Source: Prolixibacteraceae bacterium
GTDB taxonomy: Bacteria; Bacteroidota; Bacteroidia; Bacteroidales; Prolixibacteraceae
DNA: 34,521 nucleotides
NCBI GenBank assembly: GCA_018648265.1
Contig: JABGRN010000064.1
Span: 1 to 34,521, forward strand
Direction: 5' to 3'
A model generated the notes under the pieces. That model was given only the letters and a program-made list of their open reading frames with translations. It searched no databases and was not told the DNA's origin. A program made the translations under genes and the position numbers. This document shows positions 14,535 to 22,968 of this stretch, piece by piece (within the stretch, counting starts at the first letter, position 1; each line of letters starts with the position of its first letter).

Positions 14535-15923
14535 TTATTTTCTAACTAAATAATTTCCAAACCCTGCAATCGCCAAAGCAACCATTAAAAATAGATCCAT
14601 TCTGAATGGGCCAACCATTCCGGGCAAAACTCCGGCTTGCGAAAGTACAAACGCTGCCAATCCAAGCCCCGAAACAATAACCATAAACCATCCCATTGGT
14701 TTTTTTGATAGGATTCCGAGAATTACCAATGGTCCCATCATTGCGGTTCCGGCAAAACTTATTCTTGCCAAAAGCACAAGCTGGTCAGAACTAAACAATG
14801 AAAAAAGTAAAGCTGCAACCGCAAAACTAATTATTGCAATACGTATTGGAAGTAACGAATCGCTTCCTTTGTGGCCAAGCAAACCACGCAATTCATTTCC
14901 CATGGCAAAAAGTTGCGAGTCGGATGTTGACATGGCCGCGGCAAATAGTCCGATAATTGCTGCTGCCGCAATAAATGCCGGCTGGTCGCGTAAAAGAACC
15001 TGTCCTAAAAATTCAGGTACAGATGCATCGGGATACCGAATTGCGCCGTACATACCAATTATTATTGTTGGGAATATTACAAGCATCGCAAAAGTGCCAA
15101 CTGCAACTGCCATTCGGCGCATTGCTTTAAAATCTTTCATAATTACCAACCTTGTTGAAAGTTGTGGCTGTGTTACCGGAATCATTAAAATAGCCAAAAA
15201 CGAAGCAATTAAAAATTGCGCATTTAAAAGTCCTTTTGGTCCGGGAGTTGATAAAAGTGCTGCATTTGCAACTTCAACCTGAGTAAACATTTCTGCCCAG
15301 CCACCGAGATAATTCAAACAAGTAACTGCAATTACCCAAACCACAATCAGCAACATTGTTCCCTGCATAAAGTCGGCGTAAATAATAGCTTTTAGTCCCC
15401 CAAATTCGGAATACAAAAGCATAATCACAACAATAAATAAAGACCAACCCCAAGCCGGAAGTGCTGCTGGAAAAGCCTGTTCAAGAAAAATGGCAACTCC
15501 CCGAATTTGGATTGCAACATAAGGTACCAGAAAAATAAAAACAGCTAAGAAATAGATGTAACCTGCCCATTTGTTTTTGTAACAACTTTGCAGCAATCCC
15601 GACATTCCTTTAAAACCTTTTTGTGCTACTTGCTTTCTTAAATGAAATCCAAACCACACAATTAGAAAAACCATTCCGGCATCTGAAAAGGCGAGAAAAA
15701 TCCAGGCCCCGATTCCGTGTGTTCTCGAGAAATCGGGCATTCCCATTAAAGTAAATGTACTAAAAAGTGTGGCGGCAAAAGTCATAAAACCCAAAATGAG
15801 CCCGATGTTTGAACCGGCCATCATAAAATCTTCGTTTGACTTATTTCTTTGTCGCGAACGCCACGAAAGGTAAAACAGAATTGCAATATAAATTGTTCCT
15901 ACTATTAAAAGCCACTTTAACAT
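14535..15923 (-). CDS. Sodium:solute symporter (SSS family)
   Basis: A 462-residue protein with about 13 hydrophobic helices. The N-terminal layout is that of SSS transporters: a first helix, then SNEDFMMAGSNIGLILGFMTFAATLFSTFTLMG, and later an AAAMSTSDSQLFAMGNEL segment corresponding to the conserved SSS Na+-site helix. It would import a sugar, uronate or other small solute with Na+. It is last in the putative glycan-catabolic operon, 99 bp after a tiny membrane protein that is likely its accessory subunit. The position suggests it takes up the mono- or disaccharide released by the hydrolases, but the substrate cannot be read from sequence. Confidence 0.9.
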   Translation of the reverse strand: MLKWLLIVGTIYIAILFYLSWRSRQRNKSNEDFMMAGSNIGLILGFMTFAATLFSTFTLMGMPDFSRTHGIGAWIFLAFSDAGMVFLIVWFGFHLRKQVAQKGFKGMSGLLQSCYKNKWAGYIYFLAVFIFLVPYVAIQIRGVAIFLEQAFPAALPAWGWSLFIVVIMLLYSEFGGLKAIIYADFMQGTMLLIVVWVIAVTCLNYLGGWAEMFTQVEVANAALLSTPGPKGLLNAQFLIASFLAILMIPVTQPQLSTRLVIMKDFKAMRRMAVAVGTFAMLVIFPTIIIGMYGAIRYPDASVPEFLGQVLLRDQPAFIAAAAIIGLFAAAMSTSDSQLFAMGNELRGLLGHKGSDSLLPIRIAIISFAVAALLFSLFSSDQLVLLARISFAGTAMMGPLVILGILSKKPMGWFMVIVSGLGLAAFVLSQAGVLPGMVGPFRMDLFLMVALAIAGFGNYLVRK

Positions 15924-16022
15924 GTTGTTTGTTTTTTAGGTTTAGACTTTCGACAATTTGAGTTTCCGGGTTATTTTTTACTGCCGAGAACTCAAAAAAT
16001 TCACAAAGCTTCAATTAGGTTT

Positions 16023-16232
16023 TTATTCTTCGTCTTTTAAATAAATTCTGCCACCGATATAAGTGAGTACCACTAAAATAATTGTAATAAGCATACTCAT
16101 CCAAAGTGTATATGGCATGGAAAAAAGTTTCGGTTCAATTTTTCCTGCGGGCATTACAATTGGTGTAAATGTTAGCAGAATTAATAATACCGCTGCAATC
16201 ACAGTAATTCGCCAATAAATTTTTTGTTTCAT
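16023..16232 (-). CDS. Small two-TM protein, likely symporter accessory subunit
   Basis: A 69-residue protein with two hydrophobic helices (about 8-28 and 40-62) joined by a short loop with Pro and Gly, and a charged KDEE tail. Small membrane proteins of this type (for example DUF3311 or DUF485 families) are often encoded directly upstream of SSS symporters, as here. I cannot assign the exact family. An accessory role in assembly or stability of the symporter is inferred from position. Confidence 0.65.
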   Translation of the reverse strand: MKQKIYWRITVIAAVLLILLTFTPIVMPAGKIEPKLFSMPYTLWMSMLITIILVVLTYIGGRIYLKDEE

Positions 16233-16278
16233 ATTTATTTGATTTTAAACCACTTTAAATGTATTACTTCAAACACTA

Positions 16279-16313
16279 AACTTTGAACTTTAAACTCTGA
16301 ACTCTGAACTCAA
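16279..16313 (+). repeat. Heptad tandem repeat between the SDR and small membrane-protein genes
   Basis: Five consecutive 7-bp units read AACTTTG, AACTTTA, AACTCTG, AACTCTG and AACTCAA. The array runs over the SDR stop codon at 16310-16312. Its reverse complement is close to the AGTTTCA heptads at 18280 and 26868. Confidence 0.75.
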
Positions 16314-17080
16314 AGCCTTTGCACCGTCATTCCGCCATCAACTAAAACAACTTGTCCGGTTGAATATGGCATCATTCCGGTTGCCATTGCCGCTGCAACT
16401 TTACCAACATCTTCAGGTAATCCCCAACGTTTTTGGATATTCAATCCTTCTTCGAACAATTTATCGTATTTTTCAACTACTCCCGCAGTCATATCTGTTC
16501 TAATTATTCCGGGTTGAATTTCATAAACAGGAATATCGAATTCGCCCAAACGTGCTGCCCAAAGTTTTGTTGCCATTGCAATCCCGGCTTTTGAAATACA
16601 ATATTCGCCGCGATTAACAGAAGCTACAGTTGCCGAAACCGAAGATACATTTATTATACAACATTCAAATTCGGCATTCTCATTTTTTATTTCAACCATG
16701 TGATTTGCAAAAAGTTGCGTTAAAAAATAAGGCCCTTTTAAGTTGATATCTAAAACGTAATCATAACTTTCTTCCGATGCTTCCAAAATATCTTTTCGTT
16801 CTTTGGGTGCAATTCCGGCATTGTTTATCAAAACATTTAGTTTACCAAATTCAGAAATAACTGTTTGAAATATTTTTGCCCGATCTTCTTTTTTTGAGAT
16901 ATCGCCCTGAACATAAACTACTTGTGCGCCAAACATTTTTAATCCATCCAAAACAGGTTGAACCGATTCTTGTTTTCGAATCCCATTAATTGCCAAATTG
17001 AATCCGGCTTTTGCTAACTCAATAGCAATCCCAAATCCTATTCCGCGCGAGCCTCCTGTTATAAGCGCTGTTTTTTTCAT
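16310..17080 (-). CDS. SDR-family NAD(P)-dependent oxidoreductase
   Basis: A 256-residue classical short-chain dehydrogenase. It has the nucleotide motif TGGSRGIG (residues 8-15), NNAG at 86-89, and catalytic Ser147, Tyr160 and Lys164 (YCISK). The closing segment PYSTGQVVLVDGGM is typical of FabG-like members. Automatic annotation would probably say 3-ketoacyl-ACP reductase. Its place after a Gfo/Idh/MocA dehydrogenase and a sugar isomerase points instead to oxidation or reduction of a sugar or uronate intermediate. The substrate is not determinable from sequence. It follows the Gfo/Idh gene by 42 bp. Confidence 0.9.
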   Translation of the reverse strand: MKKTALITGGSRGIGFGIAIELAKAGFNLAINGIRKQESVQPVLDGLKMFGAQVVYVQGDISKKEDRAKIFQTVISEFGKLNVLINNAGIAPKERKDILEASEESYDYVLDINLKGPYFLTQLFANHMVEIKNENAEFECCIINVSSVSATVASVNRGEYCISKAGIAMATKLWAARLGEFDIPVYEIQPGIIRTDMTAGVVEKYDKLFEEGLNIQKRWGLPEDVGKVAAAMATGMMPYSTGQVVLVDGGMTVQRL

Positions 17081-17122
17081 TTCTTAGTTTTTGTTTTTCT
17101 GAAAACTGTGACTAAAAACTGG

Positions 17123-18268
17123 TCACCGGATTTCCGGTATTTTCACCCAAGCTTTTTTCACCCAGCTTTTCATTCCTAATTCTGCCAGTTGCACTCCTTT
17201 TGCACCTTCCAGTAAATTCCACGGGAAAGGATCATTTATTACAACATGTTTTAGGAATAACTCCCATTGTGCTTTAAATGCATTATCAAAATTCTCTTGT
17301 TCAGGAACTTTGTTCCATCCTTCGAAAAAATTAATTGGCTGTGCAATATCCGGATTCCAAATTGGTTTTGGTGTATTTCCGTAATGTTGAGTCCAGCAAT
17401 CGCGAAGCCCGGCAACAGCAGAACCTTTTGTTCCGTCAACGTGTAAAGTAAGTAAATCGTCGCGGCGAACACGTGTTACCCACGATGAATTAAAATGTGC
17501 AATAACATCGTTTTCCAATTCGAAAGTTGAATAAACCGAATCCTCAGCAGTACATTTATATGCATTTCCCTGTTCATCAATTCGCTCGGGAATATAAGTC
17601 GCGCCCATACAAAAAACGCCTTTTACTTCACCAAACAGATTGTCTAAAACATAGCGCCAGTGCGAAAGCATATCAACAATTATTCCTCCGTCATCCTCTT
17701 TTCTGTAATTCCAACTCGGACGTTGCGAAGGAACAGTGTGCCCTTCAAAAACCCAGTATCCAAATTCACCGCGAACCGAAAGAATTTTTCCAAAGAAGTC
17801 ATTTTCCATTAATCGTTTCAGTTTTAATAAACCAGGCAACCATAATTTATCCTGAACAACACCGTGTTTTACACCGGCGTCTTCACAAACTTTGTAAATT
17901 TCTAAAGCAGTTTTAGTGTCAGTGGCAACCGGTTTTTCACAATAAACATGTTTGCCGGCCAGGGCTGCTTGTTTTACTGCGTCGGCACGACGACCGGTAG
18001 TTTGAGCATCAAAATATATTTGGTAATTCGGATCGTTTATCACCGAATCCAAATCGGTTGTCCATTTCACAACTCCCGACAATTCAGCAATTTTTTTCAA
18101 CTTAATTTCGTTACGTCCAACTAAAATCGGGTCGGGCATTATAAATTCTGAAGGACTGATTTGAACCCCGCCCTGTTTAATAATTTCTACAATCGACCGC
18201 ATTAAATGTTGGTTCGTTCCCATACGGCCGGTTACGCCGTTCATTATTATTCCTACTTTGTGAATCAT
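17123..18268 (-). CDS. Gfo/Idh/MocA-family oxidoreductase
   Basis: A 381-residue NAD(P)-dependent sugar dehydrogenase-like protein. The family's catalytic-site motif EKPVA is at residues 111-115 (CEKPVATDTKTALE), and a C-terminal alpha/beta domain of the usual size follows. The nucleotide-binding loop is unusual: residues 11-17 read GVTGRMG, the GxxGxxG form seen in dihydrodipicolinate reductase, instead of the more usual GxGxxG. It lies between the PL11 lyase and the SDR, suggesting action on a sugar released from the glycan, perhaps at C3 or on a lactone or uronate. The gap to the upstream lyase gene is 127 bp and contains a palindromic repeat. Confidence 0.88.
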   Translation of the reverse strand: MIHKVGIIMNGVTGRMGTNQHLMRSIVEIIKQGGVQISPSEFIMPDPILVGRNEIKLKKIAELSGVVKWTTDLDSVINDPNYQIYFDAQTTGRRADAVKQAALAGKHVYCEKPVATDTKTALEIYKVCEDAGVKHGVVQDKLWLPGLLKLKRLMENDFFGKILSVRGEFGYWVFEGHTVPSQRPSWNYRKEDDGGIIVDMLSHWRYVLDNLFGEVKGVFCMGATYIPERIDEQGNAYKCTAEDSVYSTFELENDVIAHFNSSWVTRVRRDDLLTLHVDGTKGSAVAGLRDCWTQHYGNTPKPIWNPDIAQPINFFEGWNKVPEQENFDNAFKAQWELFLKHVVINDPFPWNLLEGAKGVQLAELGMKSWVKKAWVKIPEIR

Positions 18269-18279
18269 ATTTTTAAAAA

Positions 18280-18314
18280 AGTTTCAAGTTTCAAGTTCCG
18301 AGTTTCAAGTTTTT
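18280..18314 (+). repeat. Heptad tandem repeat upstream of the Gfo/Idh gene
   Basis: Five 7-bp units: AGTTTCA, AGTTTCA, AGTTCCG, AGTTTCA, AGTTTTT. The array sits directly against a palindromic element starting at 18317. Confidence 0.75.
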
Positions 18315-18316
18315 TT

Positions 18317-18381
18317 ACGTCATTCCGAACTTGTTTCGGAATCTGTCTTTTGAAAGATGCTGAAAATAAATTCAGCATAAC
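18317..18381. repeat. Double stem-loop intergenic repeat (GTCATTCC...GGAATCT type)
   Basis: The first hairpin has arms ATTCCGAA (18322-18329) and TTCGGAAT (18335-18342). The second has arms ATGCTGAA (18357-18364) and TTCAGCAT (18371-18378). The outer edges CGTCAT and ATAACG are near-inverted copies, so the whole resembles a small mobile palindrome. It lies between the PL11 lyase stop and the Gfo/Idh start. A related hairpin occurs at 26929. Confidence 0.75.
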
Positions 18382-18395
18382 GAATCAGTTAATAT

Positions 18396-20078
18396 TTATT
18401 TAAATCCCACTTGAGGAGCGTTGTAATATCCCATTGTTGCATCGGCGACGGCCATGCGATATAAATGATTTTGCATGCGGCAAATTTCTTTTTTATCTGA
18501 TAATATGTTTGTTGAATAAATTCGTACTTCACCCGGAAGGCTAGTAATAATTTCTTCGCGCCAGTCGCCAATGATATCGGCAACAATTAAAACTTTGCCT
18601 TCAATTTCAAGTTTTGTTTCTCCGTTGTAATCAAACACTTTATTTTCGAAACAAATTTCTTTCAGGTTGTCGGCGTCCCACCAAACTGCACGCGGCGCCA
18701 GTCCCCAAAGATTCTGATCAGATAATCGTTTCCCATCGGCTGAATATAAAAAGAATTTATCGCCACCTTTTGCTTCGCCGGCGTAGCATTCAATTCCGGG
18801 ATATTCATCGGTAATATCTCCAATCATTGCCTGACTATGAACGTGGTGTGTTCGACCTTCGTAACCCCAAATAATTTCACCTGTTTTGGCATCAACCACA
18901 CAAACACCGTTTTTTGGTGAACGCGATTCTACTCCAAAGAAAATTTCGTATCCCGGACGATCGGGAAGAATGTCGGCAATGTAACCGGCATCGTTGTGTC
19001 CAAGTCCGGTGTGCCACATTGGTTTGCCGTCATCGTCGAGTGCCGAAGTTCCAAAAACCAGCTCGTCTTTTCCATCAAAATCGATGTCACCGGTCATTAT
19101 TGCATGAGCACCCTGACCTTTGTATTTTTTGTCGTCGCCCAAACTTATCCATTTCCAAATGGGTTTGAGGTTTTTGTCTAGTGCCTCAGTTTTTATTACT
19201 GTGTAAGTTCCGCGTTGCATCACGAGCGACGGGTTAATTCCGTCCAAATAAGCAACCGTTAAAAAATTGCGACTCCAGTAATTGTATTGTTCAAAACCTT
19301 CTTTCGAAATCCAGTTTTGTTTTTTGATGAGATTTCCATTTTCTCCATTTAATTTCACCAAATATTCCGGCCCTTTTAAAACGTGACCATCAATTTCGCG
19401 GGGGTCGCCTTCTCCGGCTTTTGCATAAACTTCAGCTTTTCCATCCTGGTCGATATCAAAAATCATGTATGGCGAATACCAGGTTCCGGTTTCGATTGCC
19501 CAACCCATGTCGTACTGCCACAAGTGTTTTCCTTTTGAAGAATAAGCATCGAGTTTATAGGTTTCCGGGCTGCGCTTCCAATAACCCGGGCGATAATACG
19601 GATCAACATTAAAATCGGGACTTTGCATTACAAAATCGTATGCACCATCGCCATCCAAATCTCCAAATCCAATCCGTTTTAGCGTAACGTTATCTTTTAA
19701 TTTAATTGAATAAAAAGGGACACTTTCTGTCAATGTAAAAACATAACCTTCTCCTGGTTGATCAACTTCTTCTCCGTTATTTATTGTTTTTACCTTGTAA
19801 TTGTAACCGTGCCCGGGTTTTATGGTCAAGTCGAAGAAATTGGTTGAATTGGAAACCGGTTTTTTATTCACTTTTATAAAATCCTCGAACCCTATATCCT
19901 GACGATAAACATTAAATGCAACGTTTTTTGGATCATCTTTAAACAATCTCCAACCCACATAAACTGTGTCGCTACTTACAGCAAGTGCCACAATTCCCCG
20001 ATCGATTTTTTCCTGAACTTGGGCTTTCAAAAAGAAAGGGAATAAAATAACGATCGATAGAAATACAATCTGTTTCAT
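18396..20078 (-). CDS. Rhamnogalacturonan lyase-like polysaccharide lyase, family PL11
   Basis: A 560-residue secreted protein with a type I signal peptide (residues 1-20, ending in LKAQ). It looks like a PL11 eight-bladed propeller: an N-terminal beta domain (GIVALAVSSDTVYVGWRLF), then repeated calcium-binding loops of DxDxDG type (DLDGDG at 140-145, DIDQDGKAE at 208-216, DIDFDGKDE later). Further conserved segments are ADILPDRPGYEIFFG and ADIIGDWREEII. PL11 enzymes cleave the rhamnose-galacturonate backbone of rhamnogalacturonan I by elimination, leaving unsaturated uronate ends. That fits the unsaturated-uronyl hydrolase gene two positions upstream. It starts 1 bp after the isomerase stop, so the two are tightly coupled. 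Export to periplasm or surface is expected. Confidence 0.88.
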   Translation of the reverse strand: MKQIVFLSIVILFPFFLKAQVQEKIDRGIVALAVSSDTVYVGWRLFKDDPKNVAFNVYRQDIGFEDFIKVNKKPVSNSTNFFDLTIKPGHGYNYKVKTINNGEEVDQPGEGYVFTLTESVPFYSIKLKDNVTLKRIGFGDLDGDGAYDFVMQSPDFNVDPYYRPGYWKRSPETYKLDAYSSKGKHLWQYDMGWAIETGTWYSPYMIFDIDQDGKAEVYAKAGEGDPREIDGHVLKGPEYLVKLNGENGNLIKKQNWISKEGFEQYNYWSRNFLTVAYLDGINPSLVMQRGTYTVIKTEALDKNLKPIWKWISLGDDKKYKGQGAHAIMTGDIDFDGKDELVFGTSALDDDGKPMWHTGLGHNDAGYIADILPDRPGYEIFFGVESRSPKNGVCVVDAKTGEIIWGYEGRTHHVHSQAMIGDITDEYPGIECYAGEAKGGDKFFLYSADGKRLSDQNLWGLAPRAVWWDADNLKEICFENKVFDYNGETKLEIEGKVLIVADIIGDWREEIITSLPGEVRIYSTNILSDKKEICRMQNHLYRMAVADATMGYYNAPQVGFK

Positions 20079-20079
20079 A

Positions 20080-20910
20080 TCAGGTACAGTTTAGGTATGC
20101 ATTTTTAATTTTTTCAAGATACTCAATTTGATTCATTGCCCAATATTTGTCTGAAAAAATTTCTACTTCGTTGTAACCTTTGAATCCTGCCTTTTCAACC
20201 CAACTACGAATTTGAGGCACATTGATACAACCATCGCCCATTAATCCACGGTCGTTTAGAAAATCTGTGGTTGGCACATTCCAGTCGCAAACATGGAAAG
20301 CAAATAAATTGTCATTTTTTCCACAACGCATAATTTCTTGCTGAAGATTATCATCCCACCACAAATGATAAACATCAACAGCAACTCCAACAAAATCTGA
20401 ATTAATTTCCTCTGCCAAATCATTTGCTTGTGCCATTGTATTTATTGCTGAGCGATCGCCAGCATACATCGGGTGTAATGGTTCGATTGCCAATTTTACT
20501 CCGGCTGCTTTTGCTTCTGGAAGTATTTTTATGATTCCCTCTTTAATCTGCTCTCGCGACTTTTCCAACGATTGTTTTCCATCAGCACCACAAACCAAAA
20601 CTATTACCGGAGCACCAACTGCTGCTGCCTGTTCAATTGCTAAAAGATTATCATCGATGGCCTTATTTCTTATTGATTTCTCAATTGAAGGGAAAAACCC
20701 TCCGCGTGCAATTGACACAACTTCCATGTTGTGGTCGTCAAAAAGTTTTTTTGCATCAATTAAGTTTTGATTTTCCAACACATTTCGCCAAATGGTTATT
20801 CCCTGAATTCCGGCAGCATTGTAGTTTTCCACACATTCCCTTAAATCCCAGGGTTTTGTTGTTAATGTGTGAACGCAGAGTTTAGAAAGATCAGTTAGTT
20901 TAGTTGCCAT
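20080..20910 (-). CDS. TIM-barrel sugar isomerase/epimerase (AP endonuclease 2-like family)
   Basis: A 276-residue cytoplasmic protein with no signal peptide. It has the xylose-isomerase-like TIM-barrel pattern with a full set of likely metal ligands: Glu143 (LAIEPLHP), Asp179 and His182 (VDVYHLWW), His206 (FHVCDW) and Glu250 (NEVEIF). Relatives include IolE, hydroxypyruvate isomerase and ketose 3-epimerases. In this operon it probably isomerises a sugar or keto-sugar released by the lyase and hydrolase. The exact substrate is unknown. It starts 56 bp after the GH88 gene, with a palindrome between them. Confidence 0.85.
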   Translation of the reverse strand: MATKLTDLSKLCVHTLTTKPWDLRECVENYNAAGIQGITIWRNVLENQNLIDAKKLFDDHNMEVVSIARGGFFPSIEKSIRNKAIDDNLLAIEQAAAVGAPVIVLVCGADGKQSLEKSREQIKEGIIKILPEAKAAGVKLAIEPLHPMYAGDRSAINTMAQANDLAEEINSDFVGVAVDVYHLWWDDNLQQEIMRCGKNDNLFAFHVCDWNVPTTDFLNDRGLMGDGCINVPQIRSWVEKAGFKGYNEVEIFSDKYWAMNQIEYLEKIKNAYLNCT

Positions 20911-20933
20911 ATCATTTTTTTCTATTCTTAATT

Positions 20934-20952
20934 CCCTCTCCTTGGGAGAGGG
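20934..20952. repeat. Palindromic element between GH88 and isomerase genes
   Basis: Perfect 8-bp arms CCCTCTCC (20934-20941) and GGAGAGGG (20945-20952) have a 3-nt loop, and a partial copy of the right arm (AGGGAGAG) follows. It is more GC-rich than its surroundings. It lies in the 56-bp intercistronic gap and resembles short palindromes scattered in many bacterial genomes. Confidence 0.7.
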
Positions 20953-20966
20953 TTAGGGAGAGACTC

Positions 20967-22340
20967 TTATCCAAAAAAAGTGTAATATTCTTCTTTATTT
21001 ATTATCCGATGCAAATACAAAGCAACCTCGCGCGCATGGTAATCTCCCCACATTGAAGATTCGCCACAGGCAATTTTTTGCCCGGCCGGAACATTATCCC
21101 AACCATTTGGCTGATGATAAATGCTATGCAAAATTAATCCCTGATGATTTGGATCCGTACTTAAATACGGGTAATCCAGCAGCGAGTTTACTACTGATAA
21201 ACCTGCTTGCCAATATTTTTCGCCAGCCTTTTTTTCGCCTTTTTCAATTAAATATTTCCCCAAACGAAGTAATCCTTGCGAGCCAATTGCCGCTGCTGAA
21301 CTATCAACTGGTTCCCAGGCGTTGTACGGATCTGCTGGTCGGTTTAAATAATCGCCCAGTTTATGCAAATTTGGTGCTCCGGTATCCCAATATGGAATTC
21401 CATCAATTGGCGTGTTTTCGATGTAAAAATCGCAAGTTGCCTGAGCCGCTTTTAACATCATTTTTTCGATTTCAGTTTTCCCTCCCAAATCTTCTAATTC
21501 TTCAGCAGAAATATTTTGAAGTAGTTCCAGTTCTTCAGCAAAACCTGTCATTGCCCAAGCCAAACCTCGTGTCCATGTTGAAAAGCCAGTGTAACCTTGT
21601 TGCGAATTTGGGCAACGGAAATTACCGTCGTTGGTATTGAAAACACTTTCGTGAGCAGTGCGTCCCAAAACATCGTAACTGTCGCGGCCTTCACCATAAA
21701 AAACAGAATATTTTGCCGTTGCTGAAATGTGCCGAATTGCCCTTTCTAAGAGAGATATTTTTACGTCGCCTTCTCCTTGAAAAACATGACCCATTTGATG
21801 ACTTGTCATTAATATGCGGCATGAACGAATGGTATCTACAAATAATGAATGTGGCCCGTTAAACGAGTAAATAAAACCACCATCTTTTATATTTGTCCAT
21901 CGGCCGGCTTGTACTGCACCTGAAATTTTAATAGCCAGTTCATAAAAATTCTTTTCCCACTCGTTAAACTGAATTTTGCCTTCATTCATTAAACGAAGTA
22001 AATTCCCGTAGGTACTTAAATTGTTAAACCCGTGGTCGTGCACACCAACATGACTAATGTGTGGTGCCATTTTTTCGAGAGTCGCCTTTCTTCCTGATTC
22101 TAAAAAATAATTATCGCCGCTTGCATCGAACTGTAAAATAGCCGAACCAAACTGAAATCCCTGCGTCCACTCTGTCCAGCCGCGCGTAGAGTATTTGCCA
22201 TTTACAGTAAACACCGGCGAACCTTTTGATGCATCGTATTTTTTATCTATGAGTTTTATTTTTTCACCAGAAAGCTCCCAGAATAGTTTTAGCTTTTTCT
22301 TAAAATCTTCTGGTTTTAACTTGTAATCAATTTGTATCAT
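20967..22340 (-). CDS. Unsaturated glucuronyl hydrolase-like protein (GH88/GH105-type)
   Basis: A 457-residue protein with an (alpha/alpha)6-barrel pattern and no signal peptide, so probably cytoplasmic. Motifs fit GH88: Asp102 in HDHGF and Asp169 in FVDTIRS match the two catalytic-region aspartates of unsaturated glucuronyl hydrolase. GFSTWTRGLAWAMTGF, GIPYWDTGAPN and VDSSAAAIGSQGLLRL are also family segments. Such enzymes remove the 4,5-unsaturated uronate that polysaccharide lyases leave at non-reducing ends. GH105 (unsaturated rhamnogalacturonyl hydrolase) is the main alternative. It is first in the operon. Two possible -7 boxes (TAAGTTTG on the minus strand, at 22367-22374 and 22405-22412) lie upstream, but neither has a matching -33. 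Confidence 0.85.
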   Translation of the reverse strand: MIQIDYKLKPEDFKKKLKLFWELSGEKIKLIDKKYDASKGSPVFTVNGKYSTRGWTEWTQGFQFGSAILQFDASGDNYFLESGRKATLEKMAPHISHVGVHDHGFNNLSTYGNLLRLMNEGKIQFNEWEKNFYELAIKISGAVQAGRWTNIKDGGFIYSFNGPHSLFVDTIRSCRILMTSHQMGHVFQGEGDVKISLLERAIRHISATAKYSVFYGEGRDSYDVLGRTAHESVFNTNDGNFRCPNSQQGYTGFSTWTRGLAWAMTGFAEELELLQNISAEELEDLGGKTEIEKMMLKAAQATCDFYIENTPIDGIPYWDTGAPNLHKLGDYLNRPADPYNAWEPVDSSAAAIGSQGLLRLGKYLIEKGEKKAGEKYWQAGLSVVNSLLDYPYLSTDPNHQGLILHSIYHQPNGWDNVPAGQKIACGESSMWGDYHAREVALYLHRIINKEEYYTFFG

Positions 22341-22479
22341 CGTTTTTCTTTTTCAAATTCGTTTCTCAAACTTAATATCTAAAAGTTTAAAAATCTATTT
22401 ATTACAAACTTATTGGAAAGGTACAAAAGAGGCGTTGCATTTAAAATAGTTTTTCTGGTACAATTAGTTTGGTCCATAT

Positions 22480-22968
22480 TCAATTGTCAACCTTTTTAAT
22501 CAACGACTCATCCCGGCAATTTTCAAGCATTTCGAAACTTGTTAAACGTAGCAAAGGGTGTTTTAAATCGGGTGCAATTTCATTTAATGGAACAAGTACA
22601 AATTTTCGTTGCTGCATTTTCGGATGTGGAATAATCAGGTTTTCTGTTTCAATAAAAACATCGTCATAATACAAAATATCAATATCCATTTCGCGTGACG
22701 AATACTGGTTTTTATCTCGATCTCGTCCAAATTTTTTTTCTATCGAATTTATTTCGGCAAGTAAATTTTCGTGCGATAATTGCGTTGCAACTAAAATTAC
22801 CTGATTCCAAAAATCATCCTCTGACTGAAATCCCCACGGCGGCGACTCATAAATTGACGATGAATAAACTACTTTCCCAATTGAATTTCCAATGATTTGG
22901 AAAACTTTTTGAAAGTTCAAACGTTTATTTCCAATATTTCCTCCTATTCCTAAAAAAACCTTGTGCAT
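22480..22968 (-). CDS. folK: 2-amino-4-hydroxy-6-hydroxymethyldihydropteridine pyrophosphokinase
   Basis: A 162-residue protein of standard length for this folate-synthesis enzyme, which transfers pyrophosphate from ATP to 6-hydroxymethyl-dihydropterin. The N-terminal LGIGGNIGNK, the YESPPWGF loop, the FGRDRDKNQYSSREMDIDILYYDD signature (residues 80-103) and IPHPKMQQRKFVLVPLNEIAP are all present. It is divergent from sppA, with 176 bp between them. No clear TAnnTTTG box was found on its own strand. folK next to sppA is, as I recall, a common arrangement in Bacteroidota. Confidence 0.97.
   Translation of the reverse strand: MHKVFLGIGGNIGNKRLNFQKVFQIIGNSIGKVVYSSSIYESPPWGFQSEDDFWNQVILVATQLSHENLLAEINSIEKKFGRDRDKNQYSSREMDIDILYYDDVFIETENLIIPHPKMQQRKFVLVPLNEIAPDLKHPLLRLTSFEMLENCRDESLIKKVDN

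Noticed and set aside
14869-15282. 137-codon plus-strand open frame
   Set aside because: It lies wholly inside the symporter gene on the other strand and encodes no recognisable protein; an antisense shadow.
15957-15996. 8-bp inverted repeat (TTTGAGTT / AACTCAAA) between the symporter and the small membrane-protein gene
   Set aside because: Long 24-nt loop, low GC and no T-run; may be chance in AT-rich DNA.
16279-16313. Possible CRISPR-like array
   Set aside because: The units are 7 bp with no spacers; this is a simple tandem repeat.
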